Part shown: piece after piece, positions 21,945-34,600 of the stretch | Numbering within the stretch: the stretch's first letter is position 1 | Layout: each line of letters opens with the position of its first letter | NCBI RefSeq assembly: GCF_030247195.1 | Contig: NC_080672.1 | Span: forward strand, 370,582,166-370,646,165 | Length of the DNA stretch: 64,000 bases | Direction: 5' to 3' | Source of the DNA: Topomyia yanbarensis | Taxonomy: Eukaryota > Arthropoda > Insecta > Diptera > Culicidae | The notes under the pieces: model-generated | Told to the model about the DNA's origin: nothing | The model's input: only the letters and a program-made list of their open reading frames with translations | Database searches by the model: none | Program-made: the position numbers and the translations under genes

Positions 21945-24109
21945 GTCAATCGCCTTAATTTTCACCTAAAAACTGCAACATGCGCATGCTTTGATCAGTC
22001 TCAAATTACTTGAATGAGTACAATGTTTTTTACGCATTGTAATAAAGTGTAATCAAAGATGGGAACCCCTGGCTGTGTGGTATTACAAGTAAAATCATTT
22101 ATTGGCCTTCTCAATACGCCCGTTTTTCCCACATACACAAGCAGGAGAAAAGATCAATCGAATTACCCCATTAAATTTAAAGCCTCCCGTCACGGAACAT
22201 GACTCGACAGGGATTATAATATTGATCCACCTGACGGTTGGTTGATGGGGTCCCTTCAAGCCGAAAGATCAATTCCCGGCAAGAAAGATGTGTGTCCCGT
22301 TAGTCGAAGTAAAAAAGAATCCCTAATTTATTTTCGAGCTTCAGCACGACCATAATGTACTTCATATTGCAATGCGTTGATCGTGGACAACAGAATCGAA
22401 GCGAGGCGATGATGATGATCATCATTCACGGATTTTTCCTTCCTGGTGCCAGAGAAGGGATCATTAATTCTGGCACATTACCTAAAGCTCCCGATCGAGC
22501 GCCATCTGGTGTGGCCCAGTAAGATTCGTGTCGGCTGCCGGGGGTTGTAATTGGTTTAACCGTAAAAAAGCAGATTCCGAAGATTCTTAATTCCCGTCCT
22601 GCCAGGAGATGTGGTGTATATTATTATACACTTTTTTTTCCCGGACAGGCAGCCTTCAATCAAATTTTGATTGAAATCAAACTTTTCGGTTGGTTAATCA
22701 ATGCGCTTTGAATGCAGGTTCGGCCAATCGGATTGACGAGCTTCAGTACAGTTAATCAATTTGATGATCCTTTCTCTTGAGGCAGGCCATAATGGAAGGG
22801 TTCCGTGTACGATCGTCCGTGAGCGCCGGTAGTCTTAGTGGGTCGTGATGGCCAGCTGGCGTTCTGAGTTGTAATTTGGGGTTTTTTTTCAGAACCGTTA
22901 TAGCGTGCCAATGGGATTTTTGATAATTGGCCGAGCGATCGACACAATGGGTCATCATTTTTATTAAATTTAGTTACAGCTTATGCCAGAATTTTCTGCG
23001 GAATCCGTTTTTAGTTCTTTCTTTTGTAGTGGACAACAGTTTCAAAAAGAAACTCACAGCATAAGTCACGTGTAGAACGGTTCGCCGGCAACCGATCGGA
23101 TTCTCATTGAAATGTGAGAACAAAGCTTTTCTTTTTTTGCTCTTGAGGTCTAAGTTTAGATCCCGTGAAAAAAATGAAGCAAAATCCGTTGCATTCGGGT
23201 GCAATGGTTTATATGTTACTGCTTTTGTTTACTTCTCAGCTTTCCCGAATCTAAGCAGAAAAAGGAATAGTCGATCCTCAGACAAGGGACTTCGTTTCGC
23301 TTATTTTTGTTCAACCTCATTCAACTGGTAGGTTATTGTGTAAATATTTCGATTTTGTTTTCAATCTCCTTTAATTGAGAGATGAAATTGTTAATAAAAC
23401 CAGATAACGAAGGTGTTCCGTATACTCCGAAAGCGGGCGGATTTGTCTTGGAAATTTGAGACCAGCAGGACATGAAAAGGAGCGAGCGAGCGGTACAATT
23501 TTCGGACCCACGCTTGATCGTCTTTCTCGTTACTTTACGGTTCTGTTTGATTTGATTGAAATAAGGTATGATTTATAGGATTTTTCTGTTCACTTCGAGA
23601 CCTGCCACGGTGGCGGATCGGAGACTTCTCGGATCGATCCGGACGCAACAAGAAAAGGGATTCGGTTCTGTTCAGAGGCTAGGCCCTATTGATAACTTAA
23701 AAGGCGGACCGAAACAATTGCGTAGGCCGTAAATTGATACTGGTGGAAACCTTTATTTGAGGCTCGGTTGCTGTTCAGTGTGAAACGAGACCATCTTTCA
23801 GCATGGTTTTGCTAAGCTACTACCAACTGCGGATTGATTGGCTTATGGCATCATTCTACACGATTTCAGGAAAACTTGAATGCTACAGTTGACGAAGGAT
23901 TTATTACCTGTCTTCTGTTTGCACGAGACCAGCTGGTTAGATCAAAATGGTTCGATCGATGGATGAACTTAGATTGAATGTGTTTAAAATTGTTCGACAA
24001 ATATTTGAACAGAGCCGATGATCGTCTAGCTATTAGACGTTGTCAAGGAGGTTAAAGCTGTGTTTTTTTCAGTGCAAATTTAGATCGTTTGTTCTATTTG
24101 GTTCCATTG
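21945..24109. other. moderately GC-rich unassigned DNA
   Basis: No transposon ends or domains recognised. A hairpin-forming gtgtatattattatacac lies near 22614-22631, flanked by roughly complementary 'gtcctgcc' and 'ggacaggcag'. Overlapping minus frames at 22752-22958 show no domain. The interval could be unique intronic or intergenic DNA of the host. Confidence 0.35.
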
Positions 24110-24240
24110 CACAGTGTTCCAAAATGAAAATTTAGCAGGAGTTTAAACTTTTTGCTAAAACTAAATAACTTAGCCTTACAATATGTTTAGGAAAGCTGCT
24201 TTGCAAGGCAGTTTTCGTTTAAACAAAAGCTAGTATGGTT
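24110..24240 (+). repeat. dispersed repeat family X, copy 2 (short)
   Basis: The order 'ttgcacagtgttccaaaatg', 'tttagcagga', 'aaaactaaataacttagcc' and 'cagttttcgt' matches the reverse complement of 39630-39740 and the less preserved 385-490. It is a partial copy ending near an AT-rich low-complexity tract. Confidence 0.5.
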
Positions 24241-24289
24241 CATTCATTAGTTTGCAGAACTCATGCGAAATTCACAAGTAACTAGATGT

Positions 24290-25261
24290 GAGATAAGCAC
24301 AGTTTCGAGTTCAGCACGAATAACACTTCGAATAAACTGAATAAATTATAGAAAAATAATAAGGCAAATAAAATTAAATTAATTATGAAGTAAGCAAAAT
24401 CAAAAAGGTTATTAATAAAATGGGTAGAATGATTAATATAAATCGAATTAATAAAATAAATAAATCAAATTAGCTCAAATGAAGCTTTGGCAATATTAAA
24501 AAAAACCTATGAACATAAGAGAGTAAATTAAACTGTTTCAAGCTAACAAAATGTTATCCAATAATAAAAATAACTGACTAAACCGAAGTAATAAAATGAA
24601 GAAACTGAATAAAATATATGAGCTGGGAAAAATTAACAATTTAACAAAATAATTGAAATAAATGCAATAAATACTATGATTAAGCCCAAAAAATAAGTTA
24701 AGTGAATTAATAAGATACATAATATGAATAACATGGATAAAATTAACCCTTTCATACCTAATACTTTTCTAGCACATATAGGGTTCCAAAACCATTTTTC
24801 TTAAAAATATTTGAGTAAAAAAGCGCGAAAAACCTGTTTTGATCAAGATAGATGCTTCTCTAGCAGTGCACTGCAGTGTTAGAAGCTGCTCAATTTTTAC
24901 ATACCGATTCTTAACACGCATCTCCTGCAATGTTTTTAATAGTTCAATTGGGCAGAAAAGATAGCCAAAAGCTTCTGATAAGATTTATAAGTTTTCAGAA
25001 ATATTTGAAGACTACGATGATATATCAAGATATAACTTTTCACCGATAACTGAAAATGTATCTGGCAGCGCTTCTTTCGTGGAATCCAATCAGAACAATT
25101 GCAATAATTATTAGCGCTCAAATAAACGGCAGTAGTCGCAGTTATTAGTTTTACTTGTTTTTTGAGAAAATCTTGTTTAGCCCCAAAGTTATAGCTGTTT
25201 GAAAACGTTGGTGTTCATGCATAACAGGGAAAATAGAAACGAATAGAATATAAACATAATG
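24290..25261. other. AT-rich low-complexity tract
   Basis: From about 24340 to 24760 the sequence is dominated by 'aataaat', 'aattaataa' and related words. A similar texture returns at 29041-29210, directly beyond the far end of the large inverted-repeat element at 25262-29040, suggesting the element inserted into one AT-rich tract. No gene seen. Confidence 0.4.
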
Positions 25262-25544
25262 AAAAAAACCTGTTTTAATCCATCTAGTGGTGCAATAGTG
25301 CCTTTCTCATCTATCAATGCTATGATTTAACAGCTGGTTACGTTCAATATAGCATTGTGGAAATATCTATTACATTCTTATTACACTTGGTAAGTATATA
25401 TGAGTGCACGACTTCCACGAACCTGATGAGCAACATGTCGACGCTGACACACTAGAAACAAACAAAAATATAATATTTAATTAGCTTAATTAGTGTGAGT
25501 TCAATATTGTCTTCAGGTTAACATATTTTGAAATGCCAGGTGAT

Positions 25545-25725
25545 GGGAGAGGGTAGGTGGATAATTAGTGGGAGGAGAGGATGTGTTGGGAACAACCTAG
25601 CATATTTTGGTACACGGGTTGGTGAAGGGAATTTGGGTGTGAGGTTGGGCTAAGATGGGAGGGGGTTGAGAGAGTTGGGGAGGGATGTGAGAGGAAGAAG
25701 GAGGAGGGGTGGATGGGGGGTGCAA
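25545..25725 (+). repeat. G-rich purine tract
   Basis: The plus strand is strongly enriched in G and A, with runs such as gggaggggg, ggggaggga and ggggtggatgggggg. The complementary strand gives a Pro/Ser-rich frame at 25565-25855 that is a composition artefact. The runs could fold as G-quadruplexes. Confidence 0.5.
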
Positions 25726-26749
25726 CATCCAAATGCATATTATACCTTCCATTTGAGACTAGGTTAGTAGAAATTGGTTCAGTCATCACCGAAGTGGCTT
25801 TGGTTCGGGAATATGTCCGGAACCCGGGACTTCCGGAATTATCGATAGTGGACAATATATTCCAAGGATCTTCGATTCACCATTAGTGATCTAGGCCAGC
25901 GAATCGCAGCAATTTGATGTTCATTTCAATAAACGTTTAACCTATGAGGTATTACGATTGTACCGGTTGATATGAGAAATTCCTATGTGACCGCCATAAC
26001 CAATCTGTAACTCCAGAACCAAAAATCAATACTGAATGAAATTCAATAGCAGTCAATGGAAGTATTATATCTTTCATTTAAAGTCAAATTTGTAAAGATC
26101 GGTTAAATGTTCGCTGGTAAATAGGTGTGATATTAGCATAGGAACTTAGCGAAATCAAGAACCGTCATAGGTGGCTAATGTGGGCAAAGCTACTTGGATA
26201 GGACGTTAGTGACCTAAACCCGAAAATCCAAGTAATGTTGAATTTAATTAAATATGTATTACATCACTCGGACACCGTGGTGATACCAGTTTATAAGGGA
26301 ATTTACTGTGTGACTGTACTCTCCACGCCCGTAACTCCGGAATTGAAAGTCGGTTCAACTAAAAAATCAATAGCTTTTCATGGGAGCGTTATACCGTTTA
26401 TTTGAAACTAAGTTTCATGTATTTAGTCGACATTTGGCATCAACAATACGAATTTCTGGAATTTCATGGGGCCCCCACAGAAAAAAAATATTTTGCGATT
26501 TTAAATTTATTTTCCTGCGCATATTTAGAGCATGAATATAAATGTAAAATTAAGTTCCATCACAAATACACACAACTTGTCGTGCTTTCTTCAACGAATT
26601 TTATTTTAATTTTACACGTTAATTGAAGATTACAGTTTCTTTGAACGGGATACCAATGCACTTTAATGTATTTTTAATCCAATATTGCTGTAAAATAAAT
26701 GACATGTAATATTACAAGAACGAAAGAGTAAAATCATATGCTTTTTGAT

Positions 26750-27682
26750 TGCGGTCGAACTGTGTTGCTGCTGATTTTTCAAAATGCCTCGTAAGACCAG
26801 CCATTCGGGAAGTGGAACAGTTATTAAAAGTGCAGATGGAACTCAATCTGGCTGAAGTGAAAACCCTACAAATGCATCATATCAAACATTGCGTGCTGAT
26901 TTCGTTCAACAACATTAACCAAGCTGAGTCATTCGCCTCGCGAAACAACATGCAGCACACCGCCGAATGCGGCAATGTTACATATAGCATTCCCGTATAC
27001 ATCGAGAACGGCGCTGTAGAAGTTCGGGTCCATGATTTGGCTACGCGTACCCCTGACGGCGCGATTAAAAAATGCTTGCCAAAATACGGAGAAGTAGACT
27101 CCGTTACACATGATACATGGAGGAATTTTTTCCCGGGCATCCCTAACGGTATTCGTGTGGTGAGAATGCGTGTGACCAAGCCAATTCCCTCATACTTAAG
27201 CTTCACAGTGTTAGGAAGGGACGATGCTCTCATTCAACAGACATCACTAGTCACGTACCCAGGGCAAATTCCTACGTGCCAGTTCTGCACGAAGAAGCTG
27301 CACCTCGGAAAACCTTGCGTAGAAACTGTTAAGGAAAACTCAAATCCAACTGAAATCAGCACACAACCATCTTACGCTAAACCACTAACAGCTGCAAAAC
27401 CAACATCTATGGATCAAGCACCAGCAACAACAACAACGAAACGAATGCCGATAACGAACATACTAAAACGACCCTTAAGAGTAAAACACAAACTGGAACA
27501 TCCGACTGCGACCAGCAGGAAAGTAGTACGGATGAGGACATGGACGTGAACGATAACGCGAAAGAAGACAAACGAAATGAACCTCAACTTGCAGTGGACA
27601 ACACTGGCAATATTTCGCCCCCTAGAAAAAGGATCTCAACACGCTGCAGAAAGCTGCGCCTGAACGAGACCAAAAATTTAAC
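26750..27682 (+). pseudogene. LINE ORF1 (Gag-like) protein, truncated and frameshifted
   Basis: The frame is open from the 5' junction (first codons TTG CGG TCG), so the true N-terminus is lost. It reads REVEQLLKVQMELNLAEVK early, then an RRM-like part with YIENGAVEVRVHDL, then VVRMRVTKPIPSYLSF and a single zinc knuckle-like CQFCTKKLHLGKPC. A Thr/Pro/Lys-rich tail follows to a stop at 27547. After a frameshift near 27490 a second frame continues with CDQQESSTDEDMDVND and an Arg/Lys-rich end (SPPRKRISTRCRKLRL) to a stop at 27683. Such single-finger Gag proteins bind RNA in LINE particles. About 310 residues remain. Confidence 0.75.
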
Positions 27683-27772
27683 ATAGCTGTTTTTTATTTG
27701 TTGTAAAAAAAACAATCGGCCTCGTCGAGCTACCGCATTTGGGCCTAAATAAATTTATTAATCATAAAAAAA
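26750..27772 (+). mobile_element. ORF1-only LINE retrocopy, 5'-truncated
   Basis: The insertion is bounded by the direct repeat ATGCTTTTTGAT at 26738-26749 and 27773-27784 and ends in ataaaaaaa. A 12-bp target duplication and a poly(A) tail are hallmarks of LINE-driven target-primed insertion. It contains an ORF1/Gag-like frame (26750-27660) and a short 3' end with 'ggcctcgtcgagcta' and 'tgggcctaaataaa' but no endonuclease or reverse transcriptase, so it resembles a half-LINE (HAL1-like) derivative mobilised in trans. Confidence 0.8.
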
Positions 27773-29040
27773 ATGCTTTTTGATGCTTCCATTGAGTGCA
27801 TCGAATTCAACTTAATTTTCAATAAAATTTTTGATTCAAGCTTTACATTCGTATTGATTTACATGTCGTTTAAGCTTTATTATTTTTTGGTGTGCCCCTT
27901 TGAAATTAAAATTTATTTCCGGCATATATGGGAATTTCCTATGTGACCGTACTATTCATTCTATATTTCCTGAACCATAAAACCGATCCACACGATATTT
28001 CATAGAAGCTTATAGGAATAATATACCTTTTGTCTGAGACTGTGAAAATCTACCCAACCATCTTCGAGAAACTGATGCGAGTTTTTTTAATTTTGATAGA
28101 TGGCCATTTTTCCGGGCACTTCCAGAACCGTCTACGGCAGTCAATGTGGCCAAAAATATCTCGATCGGCCGTTAGGAACCTAGAACTGCAAATGCAAGAT
28201 GTTTGGCTCCAATTTTAGCGGAAAAAATCCTTTTTGCATTCATGGCGGTATCGGTTTGAATACAAGTTTTCTCTGTGACCAATGTGGCCACAGAGACTTT
28301 GAATGACTGTTAGTGACCTAGAACTACAAAGTCAAACAGTTGTGGTCACATTATGGAAAATTTTCACGTTTATACATTGGTGGTTGTATATGTTGAAATC
28401 GGGATTTGCTGCGTTTTCGTACTACTCATCACACTGCAATTCCGAAACAGGAAGTCGAATCAATTGGAAATTGTATGGCAACCAATGAAAACGCTGTACC
28501 TTTCATTTGAGACCAAGTTTGTGAAAATCGGTAAAGAATTCGATGAGAAATAGGTATGACATTAACTGAAACATTTGGCAACTTCCCCGGGAGCCTCAAG
28601 AACCGTCATACGTGACCAATGTGGTCAAAGCGACTTCGATGGGTCATTAGTGAGCTAAACACGTAATGTTCTACACATTTTAATAAGTATTGAAGCATTT
28701 GGATATAATGGTGGTACCAGTTTATATGGGGATTTGCTGGGTGATCGTACTCTTCAACCCGTAACTCCGGAACCGGAAGTCGGATCAATAAAAAAATCAA
28801 TAGCGACCGATGGGAAGGTTGTACCTTTCATTTGAAACTAAGTTTATGCAAATCGGTCCAGAAAAAAATCGGTGAAATCGTTTGACACATACATACATAC
28901 TTACATACATACACACATACAAACTTTTTCCGATCTCGACGAACTGAGTCGAATGATATAAGAGATTCGGCCCTGCGGGCCTCGGTTAACATGTCGATAT
29001 TCCGACCTATTGCATAACCTTTCTATATGAGAAAGGCAAA

Positions 29041-29470
29041 AATCATTAAAATGAAATGATCATGTATAAAGCATATATAAGCAAGTCAAATATTTAAAGG
29101 GTAAAAATAAACAAATCGAATATATTCCATGAAATGAATGAAATGGAAAAAATGAGTATATAGAAAAAAAAATTAGAAGAAAGATATTTAAATGAATAAA
29201 ATGAATTGTGCGAATTCCTGAACCATTGTCTCAGAATATTCTGAAATGTTTGTGAAAATCCTTTGCAATGCACGTTTTCGTTCTTCTTTTCTTGACGGAG
29301 TTTTTAAGAATATCTAGTGCTTTTACTTTATTGATGGGCCTTTATTAGTTATCATGAAATTTAGAAATCGGGAATTTGTCTGGAATTGAAAGATGATCAA
29401 TTGCGCATATTTTTTCTAAGGCGATTTTTTCCGTTCTTTTGTCGTATTGTGTATAAACGGTTCTACGCAA
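29041..29470. other. AT-rich interval
   Basis: Low-complexity AT-rich DNA that resembles the flank at 24340-24760, followed by unassigned sequence. No gene. Confidence 0.35.
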
Positions 29471-29471
29471 A

Positions 29472-30485
29472 AGAACATGAAAGGTCCGAATTACCCCATA
29501 CTTGTTCCAATTCGGACCACCCATTTCTTATGGATTTTTTGCAATAAAAATTATTTTTTATTTTGGTCTAAGTTATTCTCATTTCACGGTGTTCCTAAAA
29601 CCGCTATTAACAAAAAAATGACCATAAATTTGCCATACGGCATTCGAAAGATACAGAATCCAAGCATCTTCTCAACAAACCATTGAGATATGCACTTTTG
29701 TTCATTTTTTTAGTTTTCACATTATATTTAACGTTTGGTAGACAATCCTATTTTCATATTTTTTCAGTGTACCATATAAATAACACCTTTTGTACATTAT
29801 ATTTATGTAATTAAATGGTAAGGTTTTCCTTTAAAAACCGCGACACGTATAAACGATCTAAATAGTCAATGGACAAACATGGATTCACGCTTGAAGTCTG
29901 GTAGAAAACCCATCTATGACCGCATACCACATCCAAACCGTTATAAATTTCGATTCCGTTAATGAAATATTTTCAAACTTGCAGGGGATATACTTGATTA
30001 CTATATCTTTGGAATACCATGTACTAAATAAGTAGACAAAAAAAATTTGTTTGTAGAGATAGGACCAAACCCGTGGGTGTTTGCTGGTAGCCTTATGAAA
30101 TGTGTCATAAAACTTCAAATTGCAATTTCTCTCGAATCCCTCGATGGATCATTTTGAAATTCACTGAGAAGATGCTTGGATACTGTATCTTTCGAATGCC
30201 GTATGACAAATTTATGGTCACTTTTTAACAAATAACGGTTTTAGGAACACCGTGATTTGACTTTTACTAAATTTTGAATTGTGATATGCAAAGTTCTTAT
30301 TGATATATAAAACTTTGTACTAAATGTACATTAAAAAGTATGAGCTGGGCCAAATTACCTAAAAATAAGTTATGACCAATAACGTCGAAATCTGTTAACT
30401 TATGTTTTCCTAAAAGCTCGACCGACTGCGTACACTTTCCTTGTATATACGCACGTATATACGCAAAAGGTCCGAATTACACCAA
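29472..30485. repeat. inverted-repeat element bounded by aaaggtccgaatta
   Basis: Two arms, about 29580-29676 and 30160-30255, are reverse complements sharing 'cggtgttcctaaaaccg', 'atgaccataaatttg' and 'catacggcattcgaaagata'. Outside them the string aaaggtccgaattac occurs at both ends (near 29478 and 30468) in the same orientation, preceded by 'acgcaaaag'-like sequence on both sides. The roughly 1-kb block could be a non-autonomous transposon with outer direct repeats. No coding domain. Confidence 0.55.
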
Positions 30486-30775
30486 CCCATATTCTATTTT
30501 TCACACTCCAATTAAACGAAAACTACTGCCAGTCTCGCCCAAAACAAGATAATGAATGAAAGATATTATCTGGCAGATCCACAATCACGAAAATACACTT
30601 GATTTAATTAATTGCTGATACCATCGAAAATCTTGTTTTTCGGCTTACACATTTTTCAAAAAAATCGCTTCGAAACAATATTCGCCTCTAGCGCTCACAC
30701 ACACGAAAACTGAGAACCGCGAAATTGGTGAGATAGACCAGAGCTACATGACTGCCATGAAAATGATATATACAT

Positions 30776-31083
30776 ATATCCCTTGTTTTGACGTGAGTCT
30801 TTGTTTTTTCCTTTTTCATGGATTTTTACGAACGTGTCCACCGGAAAACAGACAGAGAAAGAATGACCAGAACGGTGAGAATCAATAAACGGTGAAAATT
30901 CACCTTTTTATTGGAAACACTGAGAAAAGATATGTCCTCAAGCAGAAATCGAACCTGTGATCTCCCAGTCTCTAGTTGGGTACGTTAACCACTCCGCCAT
31001 CGAGGAACTATGATGATGTCATCACATATTCTCAACAGTATCGTGATAACCACCACAGCCTCCAATACCTCCTAATTGACCTA
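30776..31083 (-). mobile_element. tRNA-like/MITE hybrid, truncated copy
   Basis: This is the reverse complement of the complete copy at 38700-39059. It starts with the terminal repeat ATATCCCTTGTTTTGACGTG and runs through 'gtccaccggaaaaca', 'gaatgacc..aacggtgaga' and the tRNA-like segment (30935-31006) to 'cctaattgacct'. The inverted repeat at the other end is missing. It ends about 90 bases left of the hAT element. Confidence 0.75.
30935..31006 (-). repeat. tRNA-like segment (pol III boxes) in hybrid element
   Basis: On the minus strand it begins TCCTCGATGG and ends TTGAGGA, a 7-bp acceptor-type stem with one G-T pair. Box A is TGGCGGAGTGG and box B GGTTCGATTTC. The anticodon loop position reads CTAGAGA. 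The T-stem has one mismatch. The variable region is short, unlike a true serine tRNA, and the whole lies within a repeated element, so it is a tRNA-derived SINE-type head and not a tRNA gene. Confidence 0.7.
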
Positions 31084-31672
31084 TCGACACAGCAGATTGT
31101 CACTTCTCCCTCTCATCGATCGGGCCAAATCTCTCTCGTTATCTAAGTTTAGGTCCAGTGAACTGCACTCAGGCTCAGGGTGGCCAACTCTACGGATTTT
31201 TCCGTAGATCTACGGATTTCTATCTTTTCTACGGATCTACGGAGGAAGTCCTGATTTCTACGGAATTTTCATTATTTCTACAGATATCTCCGGAAACAGT
31301 AAAAATTGTTTATGATTGATTTTATGTATCAAATGTTCCTCATGTACGCCCAATAACTGACACCAAATACCCTACGCTTTACTCGATTAAATTTAGCTTG
31401 TCAAATTTTTACAGTTTTCGTCACTCTCTTCACATACACTCTCGTCGCTCCGCCGCCTTTCAATCAACTTATGTGTTTGGATTCTGTCGGAATTCTGGCT
31501 CCAGTGTAGCTACCGATTTGTAAACCAATTCGGGCGGAATCGGTTATCGAATTTTAGCCGAATATCCGAGGAAATCATTCGAAATGGATTTTACTGAGTA
31601 TTTTGCTGCCATTTTTATATTGAAGGCATTGAAAATTTGAAAAAAGTTTCAAACGCAACAACATACAGGAAA

Positions 31673-34600
31673 ATGAATCCAATTATGCGTACATTTTTGA
31701 ATCGAGGATCGTTACAATCGACGGAAAGAGGTAAATGATGTGCTAATACATGACACGATGTTGGAAATTTAATTATTCACAATTGATATTTTTATAGAAC
31801 AAGCTTCGCCACCGCTCAAAAAAGCGAAAGGATCAGATGGAGAGAGACTTAATGGTAAATACCCCTAATCATTTTTTTTCCATTGAGCTTTTCAATTGAT
31901 GTGCACCGTACACTGTATATAGTTGCGTTCACTGATTTTACCCTTTCGGCAAGAACTGGGATTTTCCATTGCCACCTCTATTCCAAAGATCAAATCCAGT
32001 TTACTTCACTACACTAGAGCCTCATCGAAAACGCCATATGTTTTGTGTAACCATAGATAAGGTGGAGAGAAGATGATATTTGACAGCAAAGTTTTGAAAT
32101 TCATATAAATTCATAATTTTTTATAATTATTCAAACGTAAACGATTCGTATGGTTTATTTACAGTTCTGAATACGGTAAGCAAGGATACATCATCTTCGC
32201 ACTATAAACATCGGGACGATGATAAAAACAATAGTATTGCACGGGAAAGTAGCGATGAAATGAGCGACGACATGAACAGTGCCGAGGATAATAAAAACAC
32301 TTCGTCAAAAGGTTAGTAAAAAGTAAAGAAACGACTTACTTTCGAAGACTATTTTACCAATATTATTTATCTCGTCCATTTGACATTTGACAATACACTT
32401 GCGAAACTACTAGTTGAATATTAATCATTACTATACTGCCGTTATAAGCATATTTGTCCCATGTTCTATGGGATTTCCTATATACATGGGACAATTATGC
32501 GTAGAACGGCAGTATAGAGATTGATCAACAAGTTATGCCTTCAGATTTCTATCTGTAAATTGTAGTATTATTTTCATACTAATGAACGATATCATACGGA
32601 ATCAGGAACCTTTGAGGCAGGTTCGGAATAATTATTTACATAAAAATAGGTTTGCTGTATATATTTTTATTGGTTCTTACATTTGAAATATCGCTGCTAT
32701 GCTTTATATATAATACTACCTGTTCGATCTAAACCAATGTTGCTGGCTAATAACTAGAACACAGCTGTTAATGGCTTATAAAATCATTAATTCCAGAAAA
32801 GTTTCCCCTCAATTAGTAGCAATCAGAGTGTCGCACAAAGGAGGAACAGCTTCACCTTTTCCATTTACTTCGAACGATTTTTTTTGCTAAATTAAAGGGT
32901 GTACTGAATAACAAGAATTTTACGAAAAATTATTGAATTCACATTGACATAGAGTATAAATATTTAATTTATAAATTCTCGACAAACGAGAAATCGTTTT
33001 AACCATGCTTAGTTCACAATAGTCAACAAAAGCGAAAACCTAATGTCTACATATGCGGCTGACAAAATGGGGCCAAAAACTGACAAAATTGGGTGTAGAC
33101 AAAATCTAGAAAAATATTGACAGCTACAGTTTACTAAATTAAATTCCACCGAGACGCTCTCAAAATGGATCTGTTAATAATTTATATTTTTTATTTTCTC
33201 AATGAATTATAGTTTCAAAACGATATGAGCAAAAATACAAAGATTCGTGGGAGAAGGAACTTCCTTGGCTTCAGAAAAGATACCAGGAAGCATTTTGTAC
33301 TATATGTGAAGTTTGTCTAAAGTATAAGAAAGGTGGGTTCAAGGACCTGAAGAATCACGCAAACCAGGAATGCCACAAACTGAATGCATCGAATTCACTT
33401 CTCAAACCCACTCCGAAAATATCTAATTTTATGGCACCTGAAAACAAACAAATTGATGCCTGCATAAGGCTGTGTCTCTACGCTGTAGATAAAAATCTTT
33501 CATTTAGAGCCGTTCAATCACTAGTCCCAGTTCTAAAAGCGGCATTCCCCGATTCGCAAATTGTTGCTTCACTGAAAATGGGACGCACGAAGGCTACGAA
33601 AGTTACAGTAGCCGTTACTGGTGAAACACAAAAAGAAAGGCTTATCAGTATAGTTCAAAAATCGTTCTTCAGTATCATAATAGATGAATCCACTGACATA
33701 GCCACGGAGAAAGTACTTTGCGTGACAGTTCGATATTTTGATGAAGAGGTCGAAGGCATACGCGATGCATTTTTTGACCTGATCCCGGTAGAATCTGCCA
33801 ACGCCAAGGCTTTATACAATGCCGTGCGCGAGATCTTTGTGAAAAACAAGATTCCGTATGAGAAATACTTGCTAGGGATTGGTTGCGACAATGCGGCGGT
33901 AATGGTGGGAGAAAATTTATCAGTGACGACACTATTTCACAAAGACTGTCCGCAGCTAATTGGAGTACGATGCATCTGTCATTCAATAGCGCTATGTGCC
34001 TCGTATGCGACGAAGAAGCTTCCAGAGCAGCTGGAACAAATGCTGAAAGACATATACAGCTATTTATCAGCCAGTCCAGCGCGTTTGAAGCAATTCGAAA
34101 AGATACAAGATCTCTTGGAGTACAGACCAACACGAATTCCTAGAATGCACGATATAAGATTTCTTTCGCGAGGACAAGTGGTGAATGCTGTTGCGACGCG
34201 TTTTGAGCCACTGAAGATTTATTTTGGTTTAGCTGCAAATGTGGATCATTTATGAAACGCTTTGAAAATTCATAAAATATTATTGGACCCGATAACTGAA
34301 CTGTACATTGAATTTCTAAACTTTATTCTACCGGTAATCGATGGACTCAACAGATTATTCCAATCGGAAAAGCCCGAAATCATATTGCTACACAGTACGC
34401 TGACGAAAAAAGTGACACAAATATTGGGATATTTTATGAAATCGGAAGTATGCAACTCAACTTCGCATTTAAATGACTTAAAATTTATTGCGCCAAATTT
34501 AAAAAATCTCGATGAAGTATATTTCGGAGTGCGAGTAACAGCGTTACTGAATTCGAAAAATATTGACCCCGAAAAGCTTGAACATTTCCGTAGGAGTTGC

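Larger units (their letters stand above)
25262..29040 (+). mobile_element. large inverted-repeat element with internal tandem units
   Basis: The ends carry gcctttctcat (25300-25310) and its complement atgagaaaggc (29027-29037). The 3' part before that end reads 'gacgaactgagtcgaatgat' and 'ggccctgcgggcctcggtta', a very common mosquito repeat end in my knowledge. Inside, a unit of roughly 330 bases recurs near 25975, 26300, 27930, 28395 and 28730, marked by 'tgtgaccg', 'cgtaactccggaac', 'aagtcg..tcaa' and 'cctttcatttga'. A retrocopy with its own target duplication sits at 26750-27772. No transposase is visible. A second copy is at 53502-53870 on the other strand. Confidence 0.65.

Noticed and set aside
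25565..25855. Pro/Ser-rich 96-codon minus frame
   Set aside because: Composition artefact of the G-rich tract on the plus strand.
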